Assembly: GCA_001464895.1 (NCBI GenBank)
Contig: LNEE01000037.1
Span: forward strand, 1 to 59,652
Direction of reading: 5' to 3'
Source of the DNA: Betaproteobacteria bacterium Ga0077532
GTDB taxonomy: Bacteria > Pseudomonadota > Gammaproteobacteria > Burkholderiales > Ga0077523
Length of the DNA: 59,652 nt
A program made the position numbers and the translations under genes. This document shows positions 1 through 9,466 of this stretch, piece after piece. The notes under the pieces are model-generated. The model saw only the letters and a program-made list of their open reading frames with translations. It was not told the DNA's origin and did no database searches. Numbering within the stretch: position 1 is the stretch's first letter; each line of letters opens with the position of its first letter.

Positions 1-1
1 C

Positions 2-94
2 AGGGAACACAACAAGGACCCCAAGCCGTTGAAGTGGATCTACGACAATCCTGATCATCGAATCCGGTGCGATTCATCTGGTTCGGTGGACTAG
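2..94 (+). CDS. C-terminal end of probable IS630-family transposase (cut by window edge)
   Basis: The first 94 bases hold an open frame that enters from outside the window and ends at TAG 92-94, giving 30 residues. They include EHNKDPKPLKWIYDNPDHRI. A tail of the form 'YN/HN-x-DPKP-x-x-W-x-Y-x-(N/D)P-x-HRI' is what I remember from the C-termini of IS630/Tc1-like transposases, after the catalytic DDE core. The core itself lies outside the window, so function rests on this short tail only. No clear terminal inverted repeat or TA target duplication could be picked out in the following bases. Confidence 0.5.
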   Translation, partial: REHNKDPKPLKWIYDNPDHRIRCDSSGSVD

Positions 95-829
95 CGGACC
101 GAATCTCGCGTTGCGCCACGGGTGCTCGCAGTGGCTCACGCGAGCATGCCACGAGCCGTGTGCGATGGCGTTGCAGCGTCGACGGTGACGGTCTGACCCC
201 AATCGAACGGCGAACGGTGCGCAGGCAAGCACTAGTGAGAACGGGTCAACGATCCGCGTGACAACCGCGCGACAGAGCATTCGATCGAGCGACTCCGCGC
301 CGGCGCTGCGCGGGCCTCACGCGCTCGCGCGGAGGCTGAGCAACTTCCGCACTGCAATGGCACGCCGCCCCGTGGACTCGGCCCAGAGCAGTGCGCCGGG
401 GACCACGCGCTCGACGACGGAAGCGGCGGATACGAAGCACCGCGAACGTCTGCATCCACGTCGCGTCGAGCCGTGTCGTCCACCAACGAGCGATCGCACA
501 CGGTCGTGAGCGAGCGCCGGCGCCACAGAGACGGTTGCCGCATTGCACACGACAGCGGTGACGGATGGGATCCGTTTCGACACACCAGAACATCGACATA
601 CGCAGGCAGTTGGAACGCGATGCACACACGGGCACTCATCAGCGAGTTATTCAGTGGCCCGCAATTTGCGAACTGGGCCTCGCGACGAAATCGGCCGTCG
701 ACAACACTGTCTCGCGTTGCGCGAGCTGATCCGGCCGTGTCGCGTATTCGCAGTTGAGTTGCATCGAACGCTGCTCGCGTGCGTCGATGCGCGCGCCGCC
801 TGACTTCACTGAAATGAAGGGAGATCGAG
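95..829. other. 735-bp stretch without a convincing gene
   Basis: Both strands contain only short or arginine-rich open frames typical of antisense reading in GC-rich DNA. None has a recognisable motif or a good ribosome binding site. Bases 625-685 are locally richer in A+T and could hold a promoter for the gene starting at 830, but I found no convincing -35/-10 pair. With the transposase end at its left, this may be scarred DNA beside an insertion element. Confidence 0.5.
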
Positions 830-1654
830 ATGGACATCGCTGAGCCCAAACTGAACCCCGCCGTGGAGACCCCGACCGACGCGGTGCAACTCGGAGCGGG
901 ATCCAACTATCGCTGGGTCACACGGGACGGTCATGTCGACATGTCGATGTCGCCACCGGCACCACTTCGCGCGTACATCCCTGCCGAACCACAGGCGGTC
1001 ACCGTGGACCTGCGTCGTTGCGCGATGATCGTCGTCGACATGCAGAACGACTTCTGCGCGGAAGGCGGTTGGGTCCAGCACATCGGCGCGGATCTCGCAC
1101 CCGAGATCGCCCCGATCGCGAAACTCCAGCGCCTGCTGCCAGCCCTGCGCGAACACGACGTGCCGATCATCTGGCTCAACTGGGGAAACCGCCCGGACCG
1201 CATGAACCTCGAGCCCACCGTGCTGCACATGTTCAAGAAGCGCCCCGCCGATGCCGGCATCGGCGAGCCGGTGCCAGGCAAGGGTGCGCCGCTTCTCGAG
1301 AAGGACAGTTGGGGGGCGGCCGTGGTCGACGGGCTCGAGCCACTGCCCGGCGACGTACACGTCGACAAGTACCGCATCAGCGGCTTCTGGGACACGCCGC
1401 TCGACAGCATTCTGCGCAATCTCGGGGTGAAGACGCTCCTGTTCAGTGGCGTGAACCTCGACCAGTGCGTGCTGCACACACTCACCGACGCGAACTTCAG
1501 CGGGTACGGTTGCGTGCTCCTCGAAGATTGCTGCGGCACCACGTCGCCATCGTTCTGCACTGAGGCCACGCTGTTCAACGTGAAGCTTCTCTACGGCTTC
1601 GTCACCTCGTCCGAGCAAGTGATCGCGGCGTTGGGCAAGACAGGAATGCCCTGA
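830..1654 (+). CDS. isochorismatase-family cysteine hydrolase (amidohydrolase)
   Basis: This 274-residue protein has the isochorismatase-hydrolase fold. The catalytic triad is visible: Asp70 in IVVDMQNDF, Lys180 in HVDKYRISGFWDTPLD and Cys213 in SGVNLDQCVLHT. The long N-terminal extension of about 60 residues and the GFWDTPLD/LLEDC blocks resemble the branch containing ureidoacrylate (RutB), biuret and N-carbamoylsarcosine amidohydrolases. The likely reaction is therefore hydrolysis of a small amide or carbamoyl compound in the cytoplasm; the substrate cannot be read from sequence. The ATG is supported by AGGGAGA a few bases upstream. A sugar-type ABC importer follows 136 bp downstream on the same strand, so the importer may bring in this enzyme's substrate (inference). 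Confidence 0.85.
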   Translation: MDIAEPKLNPAVETPTDAVQLGAGSNYRWVTRDGHVDMSMSPPAPLRAYIPAEPQAVTVDLRRCAMIVVDMQNDFCAEGGWVQHIGADLAPEIAPIAKLQRLLPALREHDVPIIWLNWGNRPDRMNLEPTVLHMFKKRPADAGIGEPVPGKGAPLLEKDSWGAAVVDGLEPLPGDVHVDKYRISGFWDTPLDSILRNLGVKTLLFSGVNLDQCVLHTLTDANFSGYGCVLLEDCCGTTSPSFCTEATLFNVKLLYGFVTSSEQVIAALGKTGMP

Positions 1655-1790
1655 TTCACGCGGCGTCCGCCGCAATCGTCGACACACCTGACCCACCCGA
1701 CACGATCCGTTCGTCCTGGCGACGATCCGGACGGCAGTTCATCGAGCGTCCGTACATCCGCAGTTTCTTCCTGGCCATCCGGAGAGCAGC

Positions 1791-2864
1791 ATGACAGCAC
1801 CTGAAAGATTCACACGTTCCACAGCGGTGTCGCTTGCCGTCGCCACGGCGCTTGCCGTTCCTCTCCTCGCTGTCGCCCCGGCAGCAGCGCTCGCCGCCGA
1901 GGCCTCGGCGGCCGTGAAGGCCGTCGTCGCGTACGACAAGGCCCACACGAAGAAGGGCAAGGCGTACCGCATCGCCTACCTCACGGAGTGCGTCGACAAC
2001 CCGTACTGCCTCGCGCGGCTCGAGGGCCTGAAGGCTGCCGCCGCCAAGTACGGGTTCACCTACAAGATCTTCGACGCGAACTTCAGCCCGGCGACGCAGG
2101 CGAAGATGGTCCAGAACGCGCTCGCAGAGAAGTTCGACGGCTACCTGTTCGGACCAGCCGCTGCGCAGCCCGGCTGCGGCCTCTACAACCGCCTGCTCAA
2201 GCCTACGGGCAAGCCAGTCGTGTCGATCGACATCGCGATGTGCGGCGATGCCGACTACACGCCAGGCCTGGCGGCAACGCTCACGATGCAGGGACCGATG
2301 CACTTCGACAATTTCCTCGACGAGGCCTTCAAGTCCTGTACCGGCACATGCAAGGTCGCGGCGGTCGGTGGCTTCGTCGGGTCCGATCTGTTCACGTACT
2401 GGGAGGGCGCCATCAAGAAGGCGGCCGCGAAGTACCCGAACGTCCAGGTGGTCGTCGACGAGCCGTCCAACTTCGACCCGCGCATCGCGCTGAAGAAGAT
2501 TCAGGACGCGATGCTCGCGCACCCGGACATCAGCATCATCGTTTCATCCTGGGACGACATGTCGCGCGGCGTGGAACAGGCCGTCGTGGCTTCGGGCAAG
2601 GTGCCTGGCAAGGACGTGATGATCTTCTCGGGCGGCGCCACCAAAGTGGGCGTCGCGAAGGTGAAGGCGGGAACCTGGGCATCCACGATGGCCTACCTTC
2701 CGTACCAGGAGTCCTACTACGGGGCCGTCGCGCTGATGATGGCGCTGGAGGGCAAGCCGCTCAACGCGCACATCGACGAAGCGCTGCTGCCCGAGATCCT
2801 CGACACCACCGGTACGGTCTTCATCACGAAGGGCAACGCCGACAAGTACACGCCGAACTACTGA
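1791..2864 (+). CDS. periplasmic substrate-binding protein of sugar-type ABC importer
   Basis: This 357-residue protein begins with a Sec signal peptide: a hydrophobic run at about residues 13-34, with cleavage near ALAAEA. A type I periplasmic binding protein of the ribose/galactose class (Peripla_BP_4) follows, with blocks such as YRIAYLTECVDNPYC, FDGYLFGPAA and VIVSSWDDMSRG-like segments. The GGAGAG at 1781-1786 supports the ATG. Downstream genes encode the ATPase and permease of the same system. The mature part carries six cysteines, two as CVDNPYC and two as CTGTC, which is unusual for this class and may mean disulfides. The ligand is unknown; the neighbouring amidohydrolase argues for a nitrogenous compound or nucleoside as much as for a sugar. 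Confidence 0.88.
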   Translation: MTAPERFTRSTAVSLAVATALAVPLLAVAPAAALAAEASAAVKAVVAYDKAHTKKGKAYRIAYLTECVDNPYCLARLEGLKAAAAKYGFTYKIFDANFSPATQAKMVQNALAEKFDGYLFGPAAAQPGCGLYNRLLKPTGKPVVSIDIAMCGDADYTPGLAATLTMQGPMHFDNFLDEAFKSCTGTCKVAAVGGFVGSDLFTYWEGAIKKAAAKYPNVQVVVDEPSNFDPRIALKKIQDAMLAHPDISIIVSSWDDMSRGVEQAVVASGKVPGKDVMIFSGGATKVGVAKVKAGTWASTMAYLPYQESYYGAVALMMALEGKPLNAHIDEALLPEILDTTGTVFITKGNADKYTPNY

Positions 2865-2927
2865 CGGCATCCGACCAGGCCAGTTCCACCGATGGTTGCA
2901 CAGCCTCCGCTCGGAGAGACCGCCGCG

Positions 2928-4463
2928 ATGCAGCGGCGGTCGGAGTCCACCGTCGCGATCCGCGTTCGCAAGGTGTCGAAGGCGTATCCCGGCGTGCAGG
3001 CGCTGAGCGATGTCGATTTCGATCTTCGGACGGGGGAGGTGCACGGCCTGGTCGGTGCCAACGGTGCCGGAAAGTCGACCCTCATCCGCATGCTGTCCGG
3101 GGCGGCTGCGCCGGACACGGGCAGCATCGAGGTGCAGGGCACGACGATGCGCTTCGAGGATCCGAGGGCCCTTCGGCGCAACGGTGTGGCGGCGATCTAT
3201 CAGGAGCTGACCGTCGTCCCGGAGATGACGGCGCTGTCGAACGCGTTTCTCGGCTCGACACCCCGCCGCGGCCCCTTCACCGATCGTGTGCGGATGCGGG
3301 AGCGCTTCGCTGAGCTGTCGGCCTGGATGGGCATGGAAGTACCACCCGACGCCACGGCCAGGACACTCTCCGTCGCCAACCTGCAGATGCTCGAGATCAT
3401 GCGGGCAATAGCAGCCGAGCGGGATGTCATCATCATGGACGAACCGACGGCTTCGCTCGGCCCGCTCGAACGCGCACGACTCTACGAGCTGATCGCGCGG
3501 CTCAAGTCGCGACTGGTCTCGATCATCTTCATCTCCCACGACCTCGACGAGGTCCTGCGTCTGTGCGACCGGATCTCCGTGATGCGCGACGGCAGGCTCA
3601 CGGAGACCCGCGACACCGGGCAGTGGTCGAAGGACACGCTGGTCCGCGGGATGCTGGGGGATGTCAGGATGCTGCCCCGCCGCAGCGGACCCAGCCGCGC
3701 GTTCGAAGAACTCCTCCGGGTCGATGATCTCCAGCTCCCGGGCCGGGTTGCGGACATGTCGTTCACCCTGGGGGCCGGCGAAGTCCTGGGAATCGCGGGG
3801 CTGGTGGGCGCCGGGCGCACGGAGGTCCTGCGGTGCGTCGCCGGCCTCGAGGAAACCGGGACGGGGCGCATGGCGATCGATGGGGTGCCCTGCGCCTGGC
3901 CGCGCAACGTCCGGGAGGCGATCGGTCGAGGGATCATGCTGGCCCCCGAAGATCGCAAGCGACAGGGCCTCGTGCTGCAGCGGAGTGCGTTGTCGAACCT
4001 GCTGCTGGCTGACCTCGCCGCGACAGCCCATGGCCCCATCGTGTCCACCCGCAAGCAACGGGCGGTCGCGACCACCCTTGCGCAAGGCCTCGGCTTCGAT
4101 CCCCGCAAGCTCGATGCGATGGCACTGAATCTGTCCGGCGGCAACCAGCAGAAGCTCGTGTTGGGGAAGTGGCTGAACCGCGGGCCGCGCGTCCTCCTTC
4201 TGGACGAACCGACCCGGGGCATCGACCTGGGCGCCAAGCAGGAGATCTTCCGCTCCATCAGAGAGCTGAGCGAACGGGGCATGGGCGTCATCCTCGTATC
4301 GTCGGATCTCGAGGAAGTCGTCGAGTACTCGGACCGCGTGCTGGTGATGGCGCGCGGCCGACAGCTCGGGATCCTAGATCGCGACGAAGCCAGCGTCGCG
4401 TCCATTCTCAACATGATCTTCATCATCGAGGCGCGCCCGGGCGCGCCGGGAGGGCAGGCATGA
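2928..4463 (+). CDS. sugar-type ABC importer ATP-binding protein (RbsA/MglA class, two ATPase domains)
   Basis: The protein has two tandem ABC domains, as in RbsA/MglA/XylG. The first has Walker A GANGAGKST and Walker B VIIMDEPTAS, with a divergent signature (LSVANLQ). The second has a degenerate Walker A (GLVGAGRTE) but a good signature LSGGNQQK and Walker B VLLLDEPTRGID. This asymmetry is normal for the class. It powers import through the downstream permease at the inner membrane. I chose ATG 2928 (511 residues) because GGAGAG lies nine bases before it; an in-frame ATG at 2892 would add 12 residues but has no visible ribosome binding site. The stop overlaps the permease start by 4 bases (ATGA). 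Confidence 0.92.
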   Translation: MQRRSESTVAIRVRKVSKAYPGVQALSDVDFDLRTGEVHGLVGANGAGKSTLIRMLSGAAAPDTGSIEVQGTTMRFEDPRALRRNGVAAIYQELTVVPEMTALSNAFLGSTPRRGPFTDRVRMRERFAELSAWMGMEVPPDATARTLSVANLQMLEIMRAIAAERDVIIMDEPTASLGPLERARLYELIARLKSRLVSIIFISHDLDEVLRLCDRISVMRDGRLTETRDTGQWSKDTLVRGMLGDVRMLPRRSGPSRAFEELLRVDDLQLPGRVADMSFTLGAGEVLGIAGLVGAGRTEVLRCVAGLEETGTGRMAIDGVPCAWPRNVREAIGRGIMLAPEDRKRQGLVLQRSALSNLLLADLAATAHGPIVSTRKQRAVATTLAQGLGFDPRKLDAMALNLSGGNQQKLVLGKWLNRGPRVLLLDEPTRGIDLGAKQEIFRSIRELSERGMGVILVSSDLEEVVEYSDRVLVMARGRQLGILDRDEASVASILNMIFIIEARPGAPGGQA

Positions 4464-5452
4464 ACGAGGCAGGCGTCGCGACAGGTCAGGTCGTCGCCGT
4501 TCCGGGGCGTTTCACAAACCTCCCGACACTGGTCAGGACCTACGGCATCGTGCTGACGTTGGTGATTCTCGTGACGGTGGTCGCGATCGGAAACCCGGCG
4601 TTCCTGTCGCCCAGGAACCTGCTCAACATGCTCTCGCAGTGGGCCCCCGCGGGCATCATGGCCGTCGGCATGACCTTCGTGATCCTGACCGGAGGGTTCG
4701 ACCTGTCTCTGGCGTCCGGGTACTCGCTGTGCGCGGTCGTCGCCGCGTACGCCGGGCAGACCCTGTCACCTCCCCTGGCATTCTCGGCTGCGATCGCGGT
4801 GGGTCTCGCGTTCGGGCTCGCCAACGGCCTGCTCGTCGCGGTCGCGCGGATCAATCCGTTCATCACCACCGTGGGAAGCGGCTTCATCATCACCGGGATC
4901 GCACTCGTGATGACCGAGAACGCAGCCTTCCTGGTTGACGATCCGGCCTTCGCGACGCTGGGCGCGGGCACCTGGCAAGGCATCCCCTATTCCGGCATGG
5001 CCCTGGTGGCATTCATGATCGTCTTCGGACTGATCCTGGCACGGAGCATCTACGGAGAGGTCATCTACGCAGTCGGCGGCAACTACGAGGCGAGCCGCCT
5101 TTCCGGAATCCGCGTGAGGATGGTGGTGGCCAGCGCCTACGTGATCCTGGGCGGCTGCGTCGGCCTCGCCGGAAGCATCACCGCCTCGCAGCTCAGTTCG
5201 GCGCAGGCCAATCTCGACCCCGGGATCATCTTCGACGTTCTCACGATCGTCGTGGTGGGCGGCACCTCGCTGTCGGGCGGCACCGGGGCGATGTGGCGCA
5301 CCGCCGTCGGCCTGGGGATCATCGCGACGATCTCGAACGGCTTCGTGCTGCTCGACATCAGTCCCTACTACCAGTCCATCATCAAGGGCACGATCATCGT
5401 CGCCGCCCTGGCGCTCGACACCGGCCTATCGCGATTGGTACGGGCCAAGTGA
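4460..5452 (+). CDS. sugar-type ABC importer permease (RbsC class)
   Basis: This 330-residue integral membrane protein belongs to the BPD_transp_2 (RbsC/XylH) family. It has about eight to ten hydrophobic segments and typical family blocks: NLLNMLSQWAP, GMTFVILTGGFDLS, and VVVGGTSLSGG near residues 255-270. It should form a homodimeric channel with the upstream ATPase and binding protein. Its ATG overlaps the ATPase stop as ATGA, indicating translational coupling. The gene converges with the MscS gene 35 bp away; no clear hairpin terminator is visible between them. Confidence 0.92.
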   Translation: MNEAGVATGQVVAVPGRFTNLPTLVRTYGIVLTLVILVTVVAIGNPAFLSPRNLLNMLSQWAPAGIMAVGMTFVILTGGFDLSLASGYSLCAVVAAYAGQTLSPPLAFSAAIAVGLAFGLANGLLVAVARINPFITTVGSGFIITGIALVMTENAAFLVDDPAFATLGAGTWQGIPYSGMALVAFMIVFGLILARSIYGEVIYAVGGNYEASRLSGIRVRMVVASAYVILGGCVGLAGSITASQLSSAQANLDPGIIFDVLTIVVVGGTSLSGGTGAMWRTAVGLGIIATISNGFVLLDISPYYQSIIKGTIIVAALALDTGLSRLVRAK

Positions 5453-5487
5453 AGGTCCCGACGGCACCGCGCTCGTGGCCGGGGCAA

Positions 5488-7092
5488 TCAGTCCCTGGGA
5501 CCCGATGGATCGCGCGCAGGCGGCGCGTAGCGACGCGATGGCGGCACCAGCACTGGCTTGGGAGGGTCGCCGAGGTAGTGCGGCGACATGATCTGGACGT
5601 CGTACTCGTTGAAGACATCCTGGACGTGCCCGTGCAGCTCGCTCAGCGCCTCGGCACGCTGCCGTGGCGCCTCGGGACCCGCCTGGGCGATCAGCAGGTA
5701 CTCCACGTAGAAGTCCGACAGCGCGGTCTGGACCACTCGCGGCGGGGGCTCGGCAAGAATGCCGCGGGTTCGCTTCGCCGCTTCTAGCAGCATCGCATGG
5801 ACCTGGCGCCAGGGCGTGTCATAGCCGATGGTGACGCTCGTGCTCAGGGTGAACCCGTTGCCGCCTGTCGTGCGCGAGTAGTTCCGCGTGATCTGCCCCA
5901 TCACCATCGCATTGGGCAGCACCACCTCCTCCCCCATGCCGGTGCGCAGGCGCGTCACGAACGCGCCGAGGTCTGTGACGGTGCCCTCGACGTCCCCGAT
6001 GCGGGCGAACTCGCCGACGCGGATCGCCCGTGAATACATGAGGATGAGACCGCTCGCCGCCTGACCGACCAGGCCCGAAGCGCCGATCGACACCATGAGC
6101 CCCACCAGCACCGACAGCCCCTTGAAGGCGTCGGTGTGCGAACCCGGCAGGTACGGATACGCCATGGCCAGCGCGAACACCGACACCACGATCGTGACGA
6201 GACGCCGTGTCGGCCGGGCGGTGTCGGCATCGAGCCAGCCCAGCGAGAAGTGACCCCGTTCGACACGCGAGAAGAACGCGCCCGTGACCTGGAGGAGACC
6301 CCGCGCGAGCATGACGATCACGACGACGAGCACCAGCCCCGGGATGGCCCCGGCCACTGACTGCCCGATCAGCGTGAGCGTGTCGACCAACGCCCCACGC
6401 AACTGCTCGGCCCAGGGGCGCGTGTAAGCGACACGACCCAGCACGAACGCAATCCAGACGTAGGTCGCGACCAGCGCCAGGGCCCACGCGACGAAGCTGA
6501 CGAAGCGTGTGATCGTCTGGCGGAACAGCGACGGATCGAGCACCGTGACGCCCGCGATGTGCAGGCGCTTCACACCCGCACGGACCCGGAGCGCGAGCCG
6601 CACCGCGATGGTCCGTCGGACGCGCATGACACCCCAGACCAGTGCGACGTAGGCGATCGTCGATAGGACCGCCAGCCCGATCGCCACGAGCCACGCGCGC
6701 AGGCTGCGGGTTTCCACCGCGACCTTCAACGCAGCCGCGAGTCGTTCGCGGGTGGCCTCGATCGCCGCCTCGTAGGTCTCGCCAGCCAGGCGATCCTCGT
6801 CGCCGGGTGCCACCAGGAACACGGCGTCGTTGTCGACGACCAGCAAGCGCCCCTCGGGCGTCTCACGGACCGTGACCTCGCCGGGGCCGTCGTCCTGCAT
6901 CGCCTGATCCAGCCGTGCCTGCGCCGCGATGGCACGCTCGCGCGGCGCGTATCCCTGGGCCGGGACGCGGAACACGTGCACCAGCCGGTTCTGCACCCGC
7001 AACACCGCCACGGACTGCACCGCCCCCGTCTCCTCGGTGGCGGACGCACCGGAGCCGGTCAGGGCCAGGAGGATCAGGAGGAGGAATCGCAT
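5488..7092 (-). CDS. MscS-family mechanosensitive channel with periplasmic N-terminal region
   Basis: The 534-residue protein starts with a signal peptide ([18 protein letters not shown]). A periplasmic segment of about 140 residues, several membrane helices and a C-terminal MscS domain follow. The pore-lining glycine/alanine-rich helix (VSIGASGLVGQAASGLILMYSR, around residues 335-356) is followed by the beta domain GDVEGTVTDLGAFVTRLRTGMGEEVVLPNA. Its role is pressure-gated ion release during osmotic downshock, or a regulated small channel. A longer frame reaches 7272, but the real start is fixed by the signal peptide and by a one-base TGATG overlap with the queF stop. It is probably co-transcribed with queF. 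Confidence 0.88.
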   Translation of the reverse strand: MRFLLLILLALTGSGASATEETGAVQSVAVLRVQNRLVHVFRVPAQGYAPRERAIAAQARLDQAMQDDGPGEVTVRETPEGRLLVVDNDAVFLVAPGDEDRLAGETYEAAIEATRERLAAALKVAVETRSLRAWLVAIGLAVLSTIAYVALVWGVMRVRRTIAVRLALRVRAGVKRLHIAGVTVLDPSLFRQTITRFVSFVAWALALVATYVWIAFVLGRVAYTRPWAEQLRGALVDTLTLIGQSVAGAIPGLVLVVVIVMLARGLLQVTGAFFSRVERGHFSLGWLDADTARPTRRLVTIVVSVFALAMAYPYLPGSHTDAFKGLSVLVGLMVSIGASGLVGQAASGLILMYSRAIRVGEFARIGDVEGTVTDLGAFVTRLRTGMGEEVVLPNAMVMGQITRNYSRTTGGNGFTLSTSVTIGYDTPWRQVHAMLLEAAKRTRGILAEPPPRVVQTALSDFYVEYLLIAQAGPEAPRQRAEALSELHGHVQDVFNEYDVQIMSPHYLGDPPKPVLVPPSRRYAPPARDPSGPRD

Positions 7093-7559
7093 CAGCCGCG
7101 GCCCCGGTAGGGTGCAACCCCCGTGTCCGGGATCCACACCCCCGCCGGGGGACGCGCCGTCTGCCAGAACACATCGATCGGAATCCCGCCCCGCGGATAC
7201 CAGTAGCCGGCGATCCGCAGCCACTTCGGCGCGAGCAGCACCTTCAGCCGCTTCGCGATCGCGATGGTGCAATCCTCGTGGAAGGCGCCGTGGTTCCGGA
7301 AGGCGCCCAGGTACAACTTCAGGGACTTGCTCTCCACGAGCCAGCGGGCCGGCACGTAGTCGATGACGATGTGCGCGAAGTCGGGCTGACCCGTGACCGG
7401 GCAGAGGGACGTGAACTCGGGCGCCGTGAAGCGCGCGACGTATCGAACGTCCGGATGGGGATTCGGCACGCGCTCCAGCAGGGCGACCTCGGGCGACACA
7501 GGCAGCGGGGTCTGGGTGCCCAGCTGGGCCGGGGCGGGCGGGGATCTACGACGCGTCAT
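7092..7559 (-). CDS. queF: NADPH-dependent 7-cyano-7-deazaguanine reductase (QueF, short type)
   Basis: QueF reduces preQ0 to preQ1 in the queuosine tRNA-modification pathway. The 155-residue length fits the short type I enzyme with a single T-fold. The catalytic cysteine is Cys53 in [13 protein letters not shown], with Asp60 nearby. The QueF motif [21 protein letters not shown] (substrate glutamate and NADPH-binding residues) follows at about 85-105. I saw no preQ1 riboswitch in the bases upstream. The mnmC gene about 7 kb away acts on the same wobble position of partly overlapping tRNAs. Confidence 0.95.
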   Translation of the reverse strand: MTRRRSPPAPAQLGTQTPLPVSPEVALLERVPNPHPDVRYVARFTAPEFTSLCPVTGQPDFAHIVIDYVPARWLVESKSLKLYLGAFRNHGAFHEDCTIAIAKRLKVLLAPKWLRIAGYWYPRGGIPIDVFWQTARPPAGVWIPDTGVAPYRGRG

Positions 7560-7637
7560 GGATCGTTCCGTGGATTGCAGTGAATCGACCGGGTGCCCCG
7601 GGCAGCGGACAACCGGGGTCGGGAGCGCGGCGTCACA

Positions 7638-8186
7638 TCAGAACATCGGCTTGCTGACGGCGGAATCGTACGTGCGCACGCCGTGGAGGATCTCTTCCTT
7701 GGCTTCCTCGGGGCCGACCCAGCCCATCACCTTCACCCACTTGCCGGGTTCCAGGTCCTTGTAGTGCTCGAAGAAGTGCGAGATCTGCGAGGTCACGAGA
7801 TCGGGGAGATCGCGGGCCGTCACGATGTGGCGATACAGGCTCGACAGCTTGTCGATCGGCACGGCGAGCACCTTGGTGTCCTCGCCAGCCTCGTCGGTCA
7901 TCTTCAGCATCCCGATGGGCCGGCAACGGACGACGACGCCCGTGATGAGCGGCACCGGCGACAACACCAGGACGTCCACGGGATCCCCGTCGCCGGAGAG
8001 GGTATGGGGCACGTAGCCGTAGTTGCAGGGGTAGCGCATGGCGGTCGACATGAAGCGATCGACGAACATTGCGCCCGTCTCCTTGTCCACCTCGTACTTG
8101 ATCGGATCCGCGTTCATCGGGATCTCGATGATCACGTTGATATCGTTGGGCAGGTCGCGGCCGGGGCCGACTCGGTCTAGGTTCAT
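7638..8186 (-). CDS. ppa: inorganic pyrophosphatase (family I)
   Basis: This soluble enzyme hydrolyses pyrophosphate to phosphate and drives biosynthetic reactions. The 182-residue length is normal. Metal-binding acidic residues are in [11 protein letters not shown], and the lysine/tyrosine-rich active-site segments [10 protein letters not shown] and [13 protein letters not shown] are present. The frame extends further upstream, but ATG 8186 gives the family-typical start [16 protein letters not shown] hexamer 26 bases upstream suggests a promoter with a short leader. Confidence 0.95.
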   Translation of the reverse strand: MNLDRVGPGRDLPNDINVIIEIPMNADPIKYEVDKETGAMFVDRFMSTAMRYPCNYGYVPHTLSGDGDPVDVLVLSPVPLITGVVVRCRPIGMLKMTDEAGEDTKVLAVPIDKLSSLYRHIVTARDLPDLVTSQISHFFEHYKDLEPGKWVKVMGWVGPEEAKEEILHGVRTYDSAVSKPMF

Positions 8187-8211
8187 GGGTGCCGTCCGTG
8201 TCAAAGCCGCT

Positions 8212-8217
8212 ATTATA
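8212..8217 (-). promoter_or_regulatory. -10 box (TATAAT) of probable ppa promoter
   Basis: On the minus strand a perfect TATAAT sits 26 bases before the ppa ATG in a locally A+T-rich patch. The -35 region 17 bp further upstream (GTCGGA) matches the sigma-70 consensus poorly. A transcript from here would have a leader of about 20 bases. Confidence 0.45.
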
Positions 8218-8277
8218 GGAAGGCGGTGCGGCGATCCGACCCGCGACCGCAGACTTTCCGTCAGATTCGCCGCCTCC

Positions 8278-9414
8278 ATGCCAGTCACCACACGCTCCGC
8301 CAGCACTGCCTTCCCCTTCGCGCACGCCGTATCGCCGCACTGGCGCATCGCCGCGGCGGAGTGCCTCGAACAGCTCGGCCCCACGCCGCCCGGCGCCAAT
8401 CTGGGGTTCCTCTACGTCACCGACCCCTACACCTCGCGGATGCAGGATCTGCTCGAACTGCTGCGCATGCGCACCGGCGTCGAGCACTGGGTCGGTACCG
8501 TCGGGCTGGGCATCTGCGCGACGGGCCAGGAGTATCTCGACGAAGGCGCGATGGCGATCATGCTGGGCAGCTTCGCCCCCGGATCGTTCCGCGTGATCTC
8601 ACAGCTCCGCGCTCCAGGCGATCTCGCACGGGATCCGCTGACCGTCGGCGGCGCAGCCGGCAACTTCGCCGTGGTCCACGCCGACCCGCGCAACAGCCGC
8701 ATTCCCGCGCTGGTCGCCGAGATGGCGCGGCGCCTCGAAGGGGGATTCGTGGTCGGCGGCCTGTCGAGTTCGCGCAGCGCCCATCCGCAGATCGCGGACG
8801 GTCTGTCGGAGGGCGGGCTCTCCGGTGTCGTCTTCACCGACGAGGTGATCGTCAGCACGCGCCTCACCCAGGGCTGCTCGCCGCTCGGCGACGTGCACAC
8901 CGTCACGCAGAGCCGTCGCAACGTGCTCATCGAACTCGACGGCCGCCGGGCGCTCGACGTGCTGCGCGAAGAGGCATCCATCGAATCCGACAGCGATCTC
9001 GAACGGGCAGGCGCCAACCTCTTCGCCGCGATGCCCGTCTCGGGCGACGACGCCTCCGACTACACGGTGCGCAATCTCGTGGGGCTCGACCCCGAGCGCG
9101 GCCTGGTCGCGATCGGGGATCTCGTGGACGCAGGCGACAAGCTGATGTTCTGCCGCCGCGATCGCCGCTCGGCCGCCGAGGACATGGGCCGCATGCTCGA
9201 CAGCATGAAGAGCGGTCTCTTCTCCCGGCCGCGCGGCGCGCTGTACTTCTCGTGTCTGGGCCGGGGCGCAGGACTCTTCGGCGAGATGTCGCGGGAACTC
9301 GAGATGATCCGCGAAGGGCTGGGTGACATCCCCCTCGTCGGATTCTTCTGCAACGGGGAGATCTCGCACAACCGGATGTACGGGTACACCGGTGTCCTCA
9401 CGCTGTTCCTGTAG
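8278..9414 (+). CDS. FIST-domain sensory protein
   Basis: The 378-residue protein matches the FIST N + FIST C arrangement. The N-terminal half has [25 protein letters not shown] and a glycine-rich segment ([13 protein letters not shown]). The C-terminal half ends in the typical [31 protein letters not shown] domains are thought to bind small ligands and often accompany signalling domains; here the protein stands alone with no output domain or signal peptide. The frame is open further upstream, but ATG 8278 gives a plausible start. It diverges from ppa. Confidence 0.85.
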   Translation: MPVTTRSASTAFPFAHAVSPHWRIAAAECLEQLGPTPPGANLGFLYVTDPYTSRMQDLLELLRMRTGVEHWVGTVGLGICATGQEYLDEGAMAIMLGSFAPGSFRVISQLRAPGDLARDPLTVGGAAGNFAVVHADPRNSRIPALVAEMARRLEGGFVVGGLSSSRSAHPQIADGLSEGGLSGVVFTDEVIVSTRLTQGCSPLGDVHTVTQSRRNVLIELDGRRALDVLREEASIESDSDLERAGANLFAAMPVSGDDASDYTVRNLVGLDPERGLVAIGDLVDAGDKLMFCRRDRRSAAEDMGRMLDSMKSGLFSRPRGALYFSCLGRGAGLFGEMSRELEMIREGLGDIPLVGFFCNGEISHNRMYGYTGVLTLFL

Positions 9415-9466
9415 CCAGCCCGGCAGCGCCGGCCCACGATCCGCTGCGACCGCGTGAGATAGCACC

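Noticed and set aside
232..906. A 224-codon minus-strand frame in the left gap
   Set aside because: It overlaps the start of the well-supported hydrolase gene, has no ribosome binding site or motif, and is Arg/Ser/Ala-rich noise.
8196..8217. TTGACA-like and TATAAT boxes close together upstream of ppa
   Set aside because: On the minus strand TATAAT comes before the TTGACA-like bases, so they cannot be one promoter. Only the TATAAT was kept, as a -10.
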